Shown here piece by piece: positions 17,486 through 26,835 of a stretch of 43,026 bases of DNA (within the stretch, counting starts at the first letter, position 1; each line of letters starts with the position of its first letter). A program made the position numbers and the translations under genes. The stretch lies in NCBI GenBank assembly GCA_040264895.1, contig JBDQHL010000010.1:1-43026 (forward strand), written 5' to 3'. Below the pieces are notes generated by a model. It searched no databases, was not told the DNA's origin, and worked only from the letters and a program-made list of their open reading frames with translations. Source of the stretch: PGYR01 sp040264895 (GTDB lineage Bacteria; Bacteroidota; Ignavibacteria; Kapaibacteriales; UBA2268).

Positions 17486-17855
17486 AACAAGAAAATTAGT
17501 CAAACCACCAGATCTTAGCCCTTCAGGAGCACTGATGGGTGGTGTACTTATGGAATGGATAGACGAAGAAGCATCTATATTTGTAATGTGCCAACTCAAT
17601 GATAATCATGTAGTTACAAAATACATGTCTGAAATTGAGTTTGTTAGCCCTGCTTTCCGTGGTGATATTATCGAAATAGGTTGCGAATTGACTGCACTTG
17701 GTCGCACTTCTCTAACATTGAAGTGTGTAGCAAGAGTTAAAGATACACAGACTGTGATTGTTAATATAGACAAAATTGTATTCGTAAATGTAGATAGCAA
17801 TGGCAGATCGAAGCCACACGGATTAACTTTGGAAACAGTTGAGAAAGACGATTAG
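17475..17855 (+). CDS. Acyl-CoA thioesterase, hotdog fold (copy 2)
   Basis: A 126-residue paralogue of the preceding thioesterase. The start was set at ATG 17475 because similarity to copy 1 begins exactly at MLFRTRKLV; the upstream in-frame ATG at 17412 would add 21 residues that only translate the other gene out of frame. The active-site stretch reads MGGVLMEWIDEEAS, keeping the Asp. Differences cluster in the loop after the first helix and in the C-terminal tail. Because hotdog thioesterases work as multimers, the two products could assemble together; this is inference. The gene ends 2 bases from the convergent recG stop codon. Confidence 0.9.
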   Translation: MLFRTRKLVKPPDLSPSGALMGGVLMEWIDEEASIFVMCQLNDNHVVTKYMSEIEFVSPAFRGDIIEIGCELTALGRTSLTLKCVARVKDTQTVIVNIDKIVFVNVDSNGRSKPHGLTLETVEKDD

Positions 17856-17857
17856 AA

Positions 17858-20047
17858 CTAACCAATAGTTATGTACTGAGTTTTTTCTTTGTTTTTATCG
17901 AATGTATGCTTAGTTCGCTCTAATGAAGAAAAATTGTTTTCTATTATCTGATGCGCTAAATGCTTAGCATCACCAATTATATTTACGTCCTCAACTATAT
18001 CAACAAACATAAAGTCTGGTAACCCTGATTGCTTTGTACCGAGGAAATCCCCTGGGCCACGCAACTCCAAATCAATTTCTGAAAGGTCAAATCCATCGCT
18101 AGTAGTCTCTAATGCAGAGAGTCGTCGTACCGCAGGAATATCGGCCAGCTTTAATTTGTAAGGATTCTTATATTTCTCTGAACCAACTAAAATGCAATAG
18201 GATTGATGTTCGCCTCGACCAACACGCCCACGCAGCTGATGCAGTTGCGATAGACCAAATCGTTCCGCATTTTCAATCAATATTATCGTCGAATTTGGCA
18301 CGTCAATCCCAACTTCTATTACTGTAGTTGATATAAGAATATCGTATTTGCCATCTGCAAACTCTTGCATTACTTCGTCTTTCTCTTTCCAGTGCATTTT
18401 ACCGTGGAGTAACCCACATTTGAGATTTGGAAATATTTCTTTATCTAATTTAACATAGTGTTCGGTTGCTGACTTTAGATCAGTTAACTTCTCCGATTCA
18501 TCTACCAATGGATAGACAATATATGCCTGCCGCCCTTTGCTTACCTCATCATCTATGAATTTGTATATTTTTGGTAAGCTGTTTTCGAACCGTACTTTGG
18601 TCAATATCTCTTTTCTGTGGGCTGGCTTTTCTTTGATTTGTATCACTTCCAGATCAGTATATTTTGTCATTGCCAAGGTGCGGGGGATAGGCGTAGCAGT
18701 CATTAGCAAAATATGAGGCACTGTAGTCTTATCGCCAGATATTTTGCCTAACTCTCGGAGCATTGACCTTTGGTCAACTCCAAATCGGTGTTGTTCATCA
18801 ATTACTACATAAGCTAAATTGTTATACGCAACCTTATCCTGAAAAACTGCGTGAGTACCGATTATGATATTAGTCAGTCCAGTAGCAATCTTAGCCAATG
18901 CTTCTGATTTCTCTTTTTTCTTCATTCCACCAACGAGCAATTCTGTGGTAACTCCCTCTGGCAATAGCTTTTGTAAGCTTTTGTAATGTTGCTTTGCTAA
19001 TATTTCTGTAGGTGCCATTATCAGTGTCTGATAGCCACTGTCCACGGCCATCATCATCGACACAAATGCTACTATGGTCTTACCGCTACCCACGTCTCCT
19101 TGAAGTAACACATTCATAGGAATGTCGGCTTTCAACCGACTCCAGATTGTGTTGAGTGCATTGCGTTGGTCTTCAGTTAGTTCAAAGGGAAAACTGCTGA
19201 GTAGTTCTTTTGCTTTACTTAATTTCTGACCGAGTGGAATTGCCTTTTCTGTTTCTACAAAATCACGCACTTGCGAGAGAATAGACAGTTGATAGAATAA
19301 CATCTCCTCAAATTTGAATCGTTTCTTTGCTTTTTTCAGTTGCTCTAAGTTTGGTGGGTAGTGGAGATATTCCGTCGCTTCCAGTAATCCAAGTAAGCCC
19401 TCTGCTTTTATTATTTTTTGGTCTAATGTTTCTTGAATTTCATTCAGATGTGCATCTAAGCAAATCTTAATTATTTCTCTCAGCGGACGATTACGCAGCC
19501 CAACCTTGATAAAAGTGGTAGGTATTCTGTAAAGGGGTAATATCCCCTCATCTTTGAATTCCTCTAACTCATTTTTGTCGATAATATCAATCTCCGGGTG
19601 GCTGAATTGCAGACCATATTTCGATAACTCTGGCTTTCCGCTAATTAGCAGCTTCTGGTCAACTTTGTATTGCTTTTCAAAGAAGTGAGCATTTGCCCAA
19701 AAGTTGATAGTTGCGTTCACCTTGCTCTCATCACTTACGGTAAGTGCAAATAGCTTTTTCCTGTTCCTGAGTTTACGTGATTGTGTTTTTACTACATCGA
19801 CCACGAATGAGTATTCCGTCTTTCGTATTTGGCTTGGCTCATCAAATAAGTCTATTTCACTACTGCTGAGGAATTGCTTAATCGATGCCAGGGTTTGCGA
19901 AGAATCCCTATTGATATAATCCTTTGGGAAGTAGCGAATCAAATCCGTAGGAGTCACAATACCCTCTTTGGCGAGTGCTTCTGCACGCTTGGGGCCTACT
20001 CCTTTTATGTAGGTTAGTGGTAGCTCATTTAGTGGTCTTTCCGCCAT
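17858..20047 (-). CDS. recG: ATP-dependent DNA helicase RecG
   Basis: A 729-residue branched-DNA helicase that reverses stalled forks and processes Holliday junctions. It opens with a helix-hairpin-helix-like stretch (LTYIKGVGPKRAEALAKEGI), followed by an OB-fold wedge domain (about residues 80-170). Helicase motifs are in order: Walker A GDVGSGKT (about 311-318), DEQH motif II (about 412-415), TATPIPRTL motif III, and motif VI QLRGRVGR near residue 610. The C-terminal LELRGPGDFLGTKQSG block is specific to RecG rather than PriA or Mfd. Length is normal. Confidence 0.96.
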   Translation of the reverse strand: MAERPLNELPLTYIKGVGPKRAEALAKEGIVTPTDLIRYFPKDYINRDSSQTLASIKQFLSSSEIDLFDEPSQIRKTEYSFVVDVVKTQSRKLRNRKKLFALTVSDESKVNATINFWANAHFFEKQYKVDQKLLISGKPELSKYGLQFSHPEIDIIDKNELEEFKDEGILPLYRIPTTFIKVGLRNRPLREIIKICLDAHLNEIQETLDQKIIKAEGLLGLLEATEYLHYPPNLEQLKKAKKRFKFEEMLFYQLSILSQVRDFVETEKAIPLGQKLSKAKELLSSFPFELTEDQRNALNTIWSRLKADIPMNVLLQGDVGSGKTIVAFVSMMMAVDSGYQTLIMAPTEILAKQHYKSLQKLLPEGVTTELLVGGMKKKEKSEALAKIATGLTNIIIGTHAVFQDKVAYNNLAYVVIDEQHRFGVDQRSMLRELGKISGDKTTVPHILLMTATPIPRTLAMTKYTDLEVIQIKEKPAHRKEILTKVRFENSLPKIYKFIDDEVSKGRQAYIVYPLVDESEKLTDLKSATEHYVKLDKEIFPNLKCGLLHGKMHWKEKDEVMQEFADGKYDILISTTVIEVGIDVPNSTIILIENAERFGLSQLHQLRGRVGRGEHQSYCILVGSEKYKNPYKLKLADIPAVRRLSALETTSDGFDLSEIDLELRGPGDFLGTKQSGLPDFMFVDIVEDVNIIGDAKHLAHQIIENNFSSLERTKHTFDKNKEKTQYITIG

Positions 20048-20138
20048 TATAAAATCAATTTCAATAGAGTTCGAAAATAGATTTATAAATATATGGATTT
20101 TTTTGATTTGGTGAGATTGTATTGGAAAACATAAAAAA

Positions 20139-20171
20139 AACTCCCACCTAATTCTTTAAGCTGGGAGTTCT
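20139..20171 (-). terminator. Rho-independent terminator after the 20194-20952 lipoprotein gene
   Basis: On the minus strand the sequence runs AACTCCCAGCT, a 10-base loop, AGGTGGGAGTT and then a run of T, ending about 23 bases after the lipoprotein stop codon. The stem has one mismatch. A nearly identical hairpin follows the glutathione peroxidase gene at 32380-32417. Confidence 0.8.
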
Positions 20172-20193
20172 AAATTAGATATTTATTATATTT

Positions 20194-20952
20194 CTATTCT
20201 TCTAGTAAAAGAGAACCACTTTTCATTACCTGAATTATGTCATTCTCAATTCCTAGCAAAACATTTTCTTCTTGCATTATAGAATAGATTCCTACACCTT
20301 CGACAAAGCTAAATTTAAGATTTGATTTTACTTTTTCATTTACACTAAGTGTAGGTGATGCTACCATTGCTTCTACTTCAATTGATAAGTTTGAAAGTAA
20401 AGCAGTGTAATCATCTTCTTGGTAGTTAACTGTTTCTGTTCCTACTTTAGAACCGCTTATAATCAATTTTCCTTTTACTGTATCTTGAACAATTACTTGA
20501 TCTAACTCAACAAAGAAAGATTCCCAGTTGTCTTGATTAAAGTCATATATTTTTATCCAACCTGGAATAAGGATAGGTATTTTAGTATCTGTATCGGGTT
20601 CTACTCCGTCAAATTGATTTACATCAATCTCACCCAAGTATAAGTATATTCCTTCTCCGTCTTTAGATATATGGGTGAATAATTGCCCATCTTCACCTAA
20701 TGTGTTATAATTCATTGAGTGTGCAGATTTGCCTTCATATTCTGCTTCTGAACCAAGAGTTATTGACTCTTCAGAAAGCTCGTCACCTGTTGGCTCTCCA
20801 CTTTCATTTGTGTTATACACGCCATAATTCCAAACTATACCACCGACTAAGCCAAGTGAAAAGTTATCTCCATCTGAGTCAGTGCTGTTTTCATCACAAC
20901 CTAAGAATACCAATGATACTGACATTAATAATATTGCAAATAAATTTTTCAT
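20194..20952 (-). CDS. Putative lipoprotein of unknown function
   Basis: A 252-residue protein I do not recognise. Its lipoprotein signal is clear: a hydrophobic stretch ending in lipobox VFLGC (Cys19), followed by the acidic run DENSTDSDGD. An acidic stretch just after the cysteine is common in Bacteroidota lipoproteins that reach the cell surface. The rest looks beta-rich, with many Ser, Glu, Asp and Gly residues and no transmembrane helix. It lies immediately downstream of purL on the same strand (11-base gap), so it could be transcribed with it, but no functional link is evident. A strong terminator follows. Confidence 0.65.
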   Translation of the reverse strand: MKNLFAILLMSVSLVFLGCDENSTDSDGDNFSLGLVGGIVWNYGVYNTNESGEPTGDELSEESITLGSEAEYEGKSAHSMNYNTLGEDGQLFTHISKDGEGIYLYLGEIDVNQFDGVEPDTDTKIPILIPGWIKIYDFNQDNWESFFVELDQVIVQDTVKGKLIISGSKVGTETVNYQEDDYTALLSNLSIEVEAMVASPTLSVNEKVKSNLKFSFVEGVGIYSIMQEENVLLGIENDIIQVMKSGSLLLEE

Positions 20953-20963
20953 TTTATTATTCC

Positions 20964-23192
20964 TTATTTATCCATAATCTTTGGTAATGCAGACTCATAA
21001 GCTTCAGACATTTTTTCAATTGGCTCATTGATGCTATTGTTTATCTTGAAGTTGTCTTGTACTACTTTACCCATTTTCAGAAGGCCTAAGTTATGTTCAA
21101 CGGCTATCTCTGATATACGAGTAGCATCCTCTGGTGATGCAGATATAATAATTCTGCTGTGTGATTCACCAAATAATCCAGCATTGTCATTTTCTATATT
21201 TACTTCACATCCCAATCCGTCAGACGCCATAGCTTTCTCTGCCAAGCAGATTGCTATTCCACCTTCCGATGTGTCGTGAGCAGAGTTGATAACTTCTTCG
21301 CCAATTAGTTTCAATATCGCTTCGATCAAGCTTGCTTCTTCATCAATATCAATATCAGGTGCATCACCTGCTACCAAGTCAAATATTGTCTTTAAGTACT
21401 GGCTACCACCGATTTCTTTTCTGTCAGAGCCAAGTAGGTAAATATCATCTCCTTCATTCTTGAACTCAGAAGACATTACTTTATTCAAGTCATCAATTAA
21501 ACCAAGCATACCAATTGTTGGAGTTGGGTTGATTGCACTTGTCTTAGTCTCATTGTGGAACGAAACATTACCTCCAGTTACTGGTGTTTCTAATCTTCTA
21601 CATGCATCGCCCATTCCTTTGATTGCTTCCGAAAATTGGTAGTAAACTTCTGGGTCATAAGGATTACCGAAATTCAAGCAGTTAGTTATTGCTACTGGCT
21701 TAGCACCAACACAAGCTACATTTCTAGCTGACTCGCAAACTGCAGCCATACCGCCTTTATAAGGATTCAAGTAAACATGAGTACTGTTACAATCAGTTTT
21801 TACTGCCAATCCTTTGCCAGGTATTTCTTTTATTCTCATTACTGCGGCATCGCCTTTTATATTTACAGTGTTAGTTCTCACTTGAGAATCATACTGCTCA
21901 TATACCCAACGTTTAGATGCGATAGTAGGGTCAGTTAATAATTTATAGAATACCTCAGTTTGACTCAAATCTGTCTTTAAGCTATCTAAGTCATAGTTAA
22001 GAGTCTCTTCCATATATGCTGGCTTCTTAGCTTCACGAACATATACTGGAGCTCCACCACCAAGAACAAGCGAGTGAGCATCTAATTGAGCCACTTTCTT
22101 ACCTTGATAATTCAAATTTATTTCATTTTTGTCTGTTACTATAGCAACTTCTTTCATTGCTATGTCCCATTTTTCAGCTATTGCTAATGCTTCTTTCTCT
22201 TTACCTTTTGCAATTACAGCGAGCATTCTTTCTTGCGATTCTGAAAGCATAATTTCATAAGCTGACATATCAGTTTCACGTAGTGGAATATCATCTAACT
22301 CAACATCCATTCCTAAACCATTTGTGGCACTCATTTCAGAAGTTGAGCAAGAAATTCCAGCTGCACCCATATCTTGAACGCTAACTATTAATCCCTTGTC
22401 TATCATTTCTAAGGTTGCTTCTAATAATTTTTTCTCTTCGAAGGGGTCACCAACCTGTACAGTTGGTCTCATATCTTCAGTGTGCTCATCGAACTCACGA
22501 GAGGCAAGCAACGAAGCACCGTGAATACCATCACGACCAGTACTACTTCCAAATATAAAAACAGGATTGCCTACACCTTGTGCAGCTGCCGAAGCTGTCT
22601 TCCCAACTTCTACTATCCCAACTGCCATAGCGTTAACAAGAGGATTACCTTTGTAGCTATTGTCAAAATATATCTCACCACCTACTGTTGGAACACCAAA
22701 GCAGTTACCATAGTGGCTAATTCCTTTTACCACTCCACGTAGTAAGTATTTAGTTCTTTCATCATCCAGTTTACCAAATCTAAGGGAGTTTAAAGCAGCT
22801 ATTGGTCTTGCACCCATAGAGAAAATATCTCTAAGAATACCACCAACACCAGTTGCAGCTCCTTGGAAAGGTTCGATTGCGGATGGGTGATTATGACTTT
22901 CTATCTTGAAAGCTATACCGTATCCATCACCTATATCAATTAGTCCTGCGTTTTCTTCACCTGCTTCAACTAACAAGTTCTTACCAGAACGTGGTAATGT
23001 TTTTAATTGAAGAATTGAATTCTTATAAGAACAGTGTTCACTCCACATTACAGAATATACGCCCAATTCAGTATAAGTTGGAATTCTTCCCAATACTTCT
23101 ACTATTTTACCATATTCCGCTTCAGTTAGTCCTAGTTCTTTAGCTACATCGACATTTACGTCTATTTCTGAATATAATTCTTGATTGCTCAT
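20964..23192 (-). CDS. purL: Phosphoribosylformylglycinamidine synthase subunit II
   Basis: A 742-residue enzyme of purine biosynthesis that converts FGAR to FGAM using ATP and ammonia supplied by a separate PurQ glutaminase. The family signature ESHNHPSAIEPFQGAATGVGG is present at about residues 96-116, with its catalytic His. A second AIR-synthase-like half contains HDTSEGG (about 644-650). The length and absence of a glutaminase domain identify the small PurL type that needs PurS and PurQ. Neither is in this window. A TAAATTTG box on the minus strand at 23234-23227 could be a -7 element. Confidence 0.97.
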   Translation of the reverse strand: MSNQELYSEIDVNVDVAKELGLTEAEYGKIVEVLGRIPTYTELGVYSVMWSEHCSYKNSILQLKTLPRSGKNLLVEAGEENAGLIDIGDGYGIAFKIESHNHPSAIEPFQGAATGVGGILRDIFSMGARPIAALNSLRFGKLDDERTKYLLRGVVKGISHYGNCFGVPTVGGEIYFDNSYKGNPLVNAMAVGIVEVGKTASAAAQGVGNPVFIFGSSTGRDGIHGASLLASREFDEHTEDMRPTVQVGDPFEEKKLLEATLEMIDKGLIVSVQDMGAAGISCSTSEMSATNGLGMDVELDDIPLRETDMSAYEIMLSESQERMLAVIAKGKEKEALAIAEKWDIAMKEVAIVTDKNEINLNYQGKKVAQLDAHSLVLGGGAPVYVREAKKPAYMEETLNYDLDSLKTDLSQTEVFYKLLTDPTIASKRWVYEQYDSQVRTNTVNIKGDAAVMRIKEIPGKGLAVKTDCNSTHVYLNPYKGGMAAVCESARNVACVGAKPVAITNCLNFGNPYDPEVYYQFSEAIKGMGDACRRLETPVTGGNVSFHNETKTSAINPTPTIGMLGLIDDLNKVMSSEFKNEGDDIYLLGSDRKEIGGSQYLKTIFDLVAGDAPDIDIDEEASLIEAILKLIGEEVINSAHDTSEGGIAICLAEKAMASDGLGCEVNIENDNAGLFGESHSRIIISASPEDATRISEIAVEHNLGLLKMGKVVQDNFKINNSINEPIEKMSEAYESALPKIMDK

Positions 23193-23281
23193 GAAATGCT
23201 TTTATATTTGGGTTAAAGATATTTCTCAAATTTACAATATTTATATATTTTTTACTACTACGGCAGAGAAAAGGTAATATT

Positions 23282-23752
23282 ATGATGCAATTAAACCCCG
23301 ATGTAAAATCCGTATGGGTTATCTACTACATACGTAGAACATTATTTTTAATAATTATAAGCTTTGTTTTTGATTATTTTGTTTTATCCGAGATGGATAA
23401 TTGGCCACTATTTTTTGGCTTCCTTCCTTTAATAATTTTTGTTTTAGGAGCTATTTTCACAATTGTATTCCCGAAACTGAAATATAATAATTGGTTCTTC
23501 GAATTGAAGGACGATGAACTTTTTCTCAAAAGGGGGGTAGTAACAAAAATATCTTCAACAGCACCTTATTGTAGAATCCAACACATAGATATTGCTCAGA
23601 ATATTGTAGAAAGAATATTTGGACTGTCTAGCTTAGTGGTTTACACAGCTGGGACTAAAGGAGCCGATTTGGTAATACCGGGTTTGCCTCATTACTACGC
23701 ACAAGAGTTACAAAGTAAATTAAAAGAATATACGATAGAGGATGCCGTATGA
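23282..23752 (+). CDS. YdbS-like bacterial PH-domain membrane protein
   Basis: A 156-residue membrane protein with two N-terminal hydrophobic helices (about residues 18-37 and 41-62) and a single bacterial PH domain (bPH2, YdbS type) in the C-terminal half. The diagnostic stretch is LKRGVVTKISSTAPYCRIQHIDIAQN, roughly residues 80-110. Two ATGs occur at 23282 and 23285; either may be used. The last four bases overlap the start of the next gene (ATGA), so the two are translated as a pair. YdbS/YdbT pairs are widespread and of unknown function. Confidence 0.85.
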   Translation: MMQLNPDVKSVWVIYYIRRTLFLIIISFVFDYFVLSEMDNWPLFFGFLPLIIFVLGAIFTIVFPKLKYNNWFFELKDDELFLKRGVVTKISSTAPYCRIQHIDIAQNIVERIFGLSSLVVYTAGTKGADLVIPGLPHYYAQELQSKLKEYTIEDAV

Positions 23753-25284
23753 TAAACCATGAAAATGGTATATGGGAAAAACGGTTACATCCTCTTACAA
23801 TAATCTATAGACTAATAACGACTCTACCTAATATAGCATTTCCTATTGTCTTTGTCCTGTATGGTGGAAATACCGAGGACTGGATATATATACTTATCTC
23901 TATATTTATAGGTTTTTTTGTTTTACCTGGACTGATTTTAAATTACTACTACTTTGATTACAGTATATCTGATTCAGAAGTAATTATTCGATCTGGAATA
24001 TTTAGCAAGAAAGAAAGACACATAAAAATTGAGAGAATTCAAAATATATCAGTTACTCAGAACTTTGTGCATAAAATATTAAATATTGCAAAAGTTCAGC
24101 TTGAAACTGCTGGTGATGCTACTACTGAGGGTGTATTGGATAGTGTTTCGAAATCAGATGCTCATCATATCAAAGAAGTTGTAAGGACTTATCAGAACGA
24201 AAAAGAAGCTGAAAAAAATGAGGATAATTCAGAGTCATTTGAGTCAGATGATTTAGTGGAAGAGGTTGAAGAGAATGTTATATTCTCAATGAGTCTAATG
24301 GATACTATCCGATACGGAGCTCTTAGGTTTAGACCAATAGTACTAGCTGCATCAGCTTGGATTTTTTCTATGGTTTCACAATTTAGTCCAAACTGGACTA
24401 ATCAGCTTGAACAAATATTGGAGTCAGGATACAAAGATTACATAAAGCAGATGGATATATTTATGCTAACACTTTATGCTATTCTTGGAGTATTTTCTAT
24501 TCTTTTCATTTCTTGGTTAATTGATATCTTGCTTACGGTAAATACATACCACAAATTCAAGTTAGTTAGTGAACGTGGTAAGCTTCTTACCTCACAAGGG
24601 TTGTTCTCTACAAAGATAAGTGCAATACCTTTAAAAAAGCTACAGATGATGGCAATAAAATCTAACCCAATTACTAGAAAATTAAACTTTTATAGATTAG
24701 ATATGCAAACAGCTGGCTTTGGTGGTGGAGATGGAACAAAAGCAAAATCAGAAACAGCTATTCCTTTTGCAAAGATTAGTCAAATAAAAGATATCATATT
24801 TCAAATTAGAGGAGTAGAACTTCCTTTTGAATTTAATAAAGTAAGTCCAAAAACTATAAGAAGAGCAGCTATACGATACTTAGTATACTCTGTCCCTTTT
24901 GGTGTAGGGCTATATTTTGCATTTGACAGCTTTTGGATTCTTCTGGTACTTATACCAATAATTGCTTTTGCTGCATACATTAGATATCAGTATAGGGGCT
25001 ATAATGTTATAGATGATCAAATTTTTGTAAAGCAAGGGTTTTGGTTCCAAAAGATTTCTGTAATTCCTATTGAGAAGATTCAGACACTTCATAAGAGATC
25101 TACTTATTTCCAAAGAAGGCTTGATTTAGCAACTATTGAAATAGATACAGCAGCAACAGTATATGGAAATGATGCCTCTATAATAGATATTGATGATGAT
25201 GTGGCAACAGAAATATTCGAGGAATTGAATAAGTTATTTATTGAAAATAAAGATAAGAATAAGAATCTGATTGAAGAGAAGTGA
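23749..25284 (+). CDS. YdbT-like membrane protein with three bPH2 domains
   Basis: A 511-residue membrane protein that partners the preceding gene. Three bPH2 repeats can be recognised by their 'R.G.F..K...I....IQ' signature: IIRSGIFSKKERHIKIERIQ (about residues 80-99), LLTSQGLFSTKISAIPLKKLQ (about 280-300) and IFVKQGFWFQKISVIPIEKIQ (about 425-445). Paired hydrophobic helices precede each repeat. An acidic, Glu/Asp-rich linker (about 150-180) separates the first and second parts. This is the usual YdbT architecture. Function is unknown. Confidence 0.85.
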   Translation: MINHENGIWEKRLHPLTIIYRLITTLPNIAFPIVFVLYGGNTEDWIYILISIFIGFFVLPGLILNYYYFDYSISDSEVIIRSGIFSKKERHIKIERIQNISVTQNFVHKILNIAKVQLETAGDATTEGVLDSVSKSDAHHIKEVVRTYQNEKEAEKNEDNSESFESDDLVEEVEENVIFSMSLMDTIRYGALRFRPIVLAASAWIFSMVSQFSPNWTNQLEQILESGYKDYIKQMDIFMLTLYAILGVFSILFISWLIDILLTVNTYHKFKLVSERGKLLTSQGLFSTKISAIPLKKLQMMAIKSNPITRKLNFYRLDMQTAGFGGGDGTKAKSETAIPFAKISQIKDIIFQIRGVELPFEFNKVSPKTIRRAAIRYLVYSVPFGVGLYFAFDSFWILLVLIPIIAFAAYIRYQYRGYNVIDDQIFVKQGFWFQKISVIPIEKIQTLHKRSTYFQRRLDLATIEIDTAATVYGNDASIIDIDDDVATEIFEELNKLFIENKDKNKNLIEEK

Positions 25285-25314
25285 CAAAAGTTTAATTGAT
25301 TAGACTTTTGCCAC
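25281..25314. terminator. Large near-palindrome between convergent genes (bidirectional terminator)
   Basis: A 34-base near-perfect inverted repeat: GTGACAAAAGTTTAAT at 25281-25296 pairs with ATTAGACTTTTGCCAC at 25299-25314 around a 2-base centre, with three mismatched positions. It covers the YdbT stop codon and lies 17 bases from the UbiA-fusion stop codon. Neither strand has a strong T-run, so a terminator role is likely from position rather than proven by form. Confidence 0.55.
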
Positions 25315-25331
25315 TTTCCTTAAGAAATATT

Positions 25332-26606
25332 CTACCCAAACCACAAAGCTAATGCAGTTGCTAATCCTGTTAGCGCTGAAAGAGCTATAGTATTTATATT
25401 TTGCTTAACCAGTTCTCTTTTTTTGTAATCTTGTCTAATCTTGGTCCAAACCTTGAATCCAAAAGCGAAAGATATTAATGAAACTATTAGATAAGCAATG
25501 TTATCCGGGAAATAAGAATTCCACAAAAGTATATTTGCTACAAAAGAGCCAAGCAATATTGCAAAATAAATTGTCGTAGATTTCTTCTTACCGTATGTAA
25601 CTACCAAATGATTCTTTCCAGTTTTGGCATCAGATTCAGCATCTGGGAATTGATTTATAAGAAGTATATTCGCTGTTAATAGACCGGCTGGAACACCTAC
25701 TAAAAAACTACCCAAAGTAATATCTTGTGTCAGAATATACGCAACTCCCATAGTTACTAAAGGGCCGAATGCAAGCACTATAGAGAGTTCACCTAATCCA
25801 CGGCGAGCAACTAATCTCAGTGGAGGAGCGGTGTAAAAATAACCTAGGAATAGACCTGCTATACCAATATATAATGCTGTAATTCCAACATTCAAAGTCA
25901 AATATAATCCAATTACTAGTGATACGGCAAGTAATGATAATCCTAGATTTTTGGTACCATTTAAGGTTATCAAGCCTAATTCTATAGCTCTGCTACCACC
26001 AGAATATTGTGTGAAATATTTATTGTTAGCACCATCTGTGCCGTCTTTAACATCAAAGTAATCATTCATTACATTTGAACCAAGGTGAAGCAACGCTAAT
26101 CCTACCATACATAATATGAAATAGAAAGTGTTAAATTCAAACCCAGTAATAGATTGTGCTAAATATGCTGAGACAAATGCCCCACCTATTAGTCCAGGCA
26201 TAATTACAGCAGAAACAAAAGGCATCCGTGTAATAGCTAACGCTTTGATTAGCTTGGTTGAGGTATTTATCTTTACATCTACTTCTTCATCTATCTCTTC
26301 TGTAATACCACAATAACCTGTCATTGGTTGGTCTTTACCATCATTGTATAAAGGCGTTATTTTTATTTTGGCATTTATTTTTCTGCCTTCTTTGTTTACA
26401 AATATAGTTTTTCCTTCATACTTTCCTTCTTCCTTAGCTTTATTAAGCCAACCTGCCACATTCTGTAACACTATTTCACCAGGAGAAAATAGCGATACTC
26501 TTTTTTTGTCTATTATTTCTTCTTTGTCATATCCAAAAAGTTTAATAGCGCCAGTGTTCATTGTTTTGATCACACCCTCAGTATCACACGTTATAACACT
26601 TTTCAT
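25332..26606 (-). CDS. PAS domain fused to a UbiA/MenA-family prenyltransferase
   Basis: A 424-residue fusion. Residues 1-105 form a PAS domain: SVITCDTEGVIKTMN, then GAIKLFGYDKEEIID, and the PAC part ending GYCGITEEID. From about residue 118 the protein is an intramembrane UbiA-superfamily prenyltransferase with about eight or nine helices. Both Asp-rich motifs are present: NDYFDVKDG (181-189) and NQFPDAESD (318-326), the second followed by KTGKNHLVV. The motif spelling is closest to MenA (1,4-dihydroxy-2-naphthoate prenyltransferase), a menaquinone enzyme, but other aromatic acceptors are possible. The join is a single open frame without any sign of frameshift, and the PAS domain would sit in the cytoplasm. 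No other quinone gene is nearby. Confidence 0.82.
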   Translation of the reverse strand: MKSVITCDTEGVIKTMNTGAIKLFGYDKEEIIDKKRVSLFSPGEIVLQNVAGWLNKAKEEGKYEGKTIFVNKEGRKINAKIKITPLYNDGKDQPMTGYCGITEEIDEEVDVKINTSTKLIKALAITRMPFVSAVIMPGLIGGAFVSAYLAQSITGFEFNTFYFILCMVGLALLHLGSNVMNDYFDVKDGTDGANNKYFTQYSGGSRAIELGLITLNGTKNLGLSLLAVSLVIGLYLTLNVGITALYIGIAGLFLGYFYTAPPLRLVARRGLGELSIVLAFGPLVTMGVAYILTQDITLGSFLVGVPAGLLTANILLINQFPDAESDAKTGKNHLVVTYGKKKSTTIYFAILLGSFVANILLWNSYFPDNIAYLIVSLISFAFGFKVWTKIRQDYKKRELVKQNINTIALSALTGLATALALWFG

Positions 26607-26835
26607 GTTTGCTACCCTAAAAGTTAATTTAAGAATAAGGTAAATTGAATACTAAATCTGAAATTGAATCAACTTAAGTATTAATTTTTATTTAGATTAA
26701 AAACGATTTTGCAATATAAATATTTAAATAAAAATAACTATGAAAGTTTGATTTGTTTAGATTAAAATCAATGCTTTAAAAAAAATTTGATGTGTGTATG
26801 TAAGAAAAGTAAAAGTCTAATATAGAACTTCAATA

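Noticed and set aside
26607..26835. A small gene or RNA in the 229-base gap behind the PAS-UbiA fusion
   Set aside because: The gap is very AT-rich, has no open frame of note and no strong hairpin. Two copies of TTTAGATTAAAA (near 26691 and 26757) were seen but are too simple to interpret.
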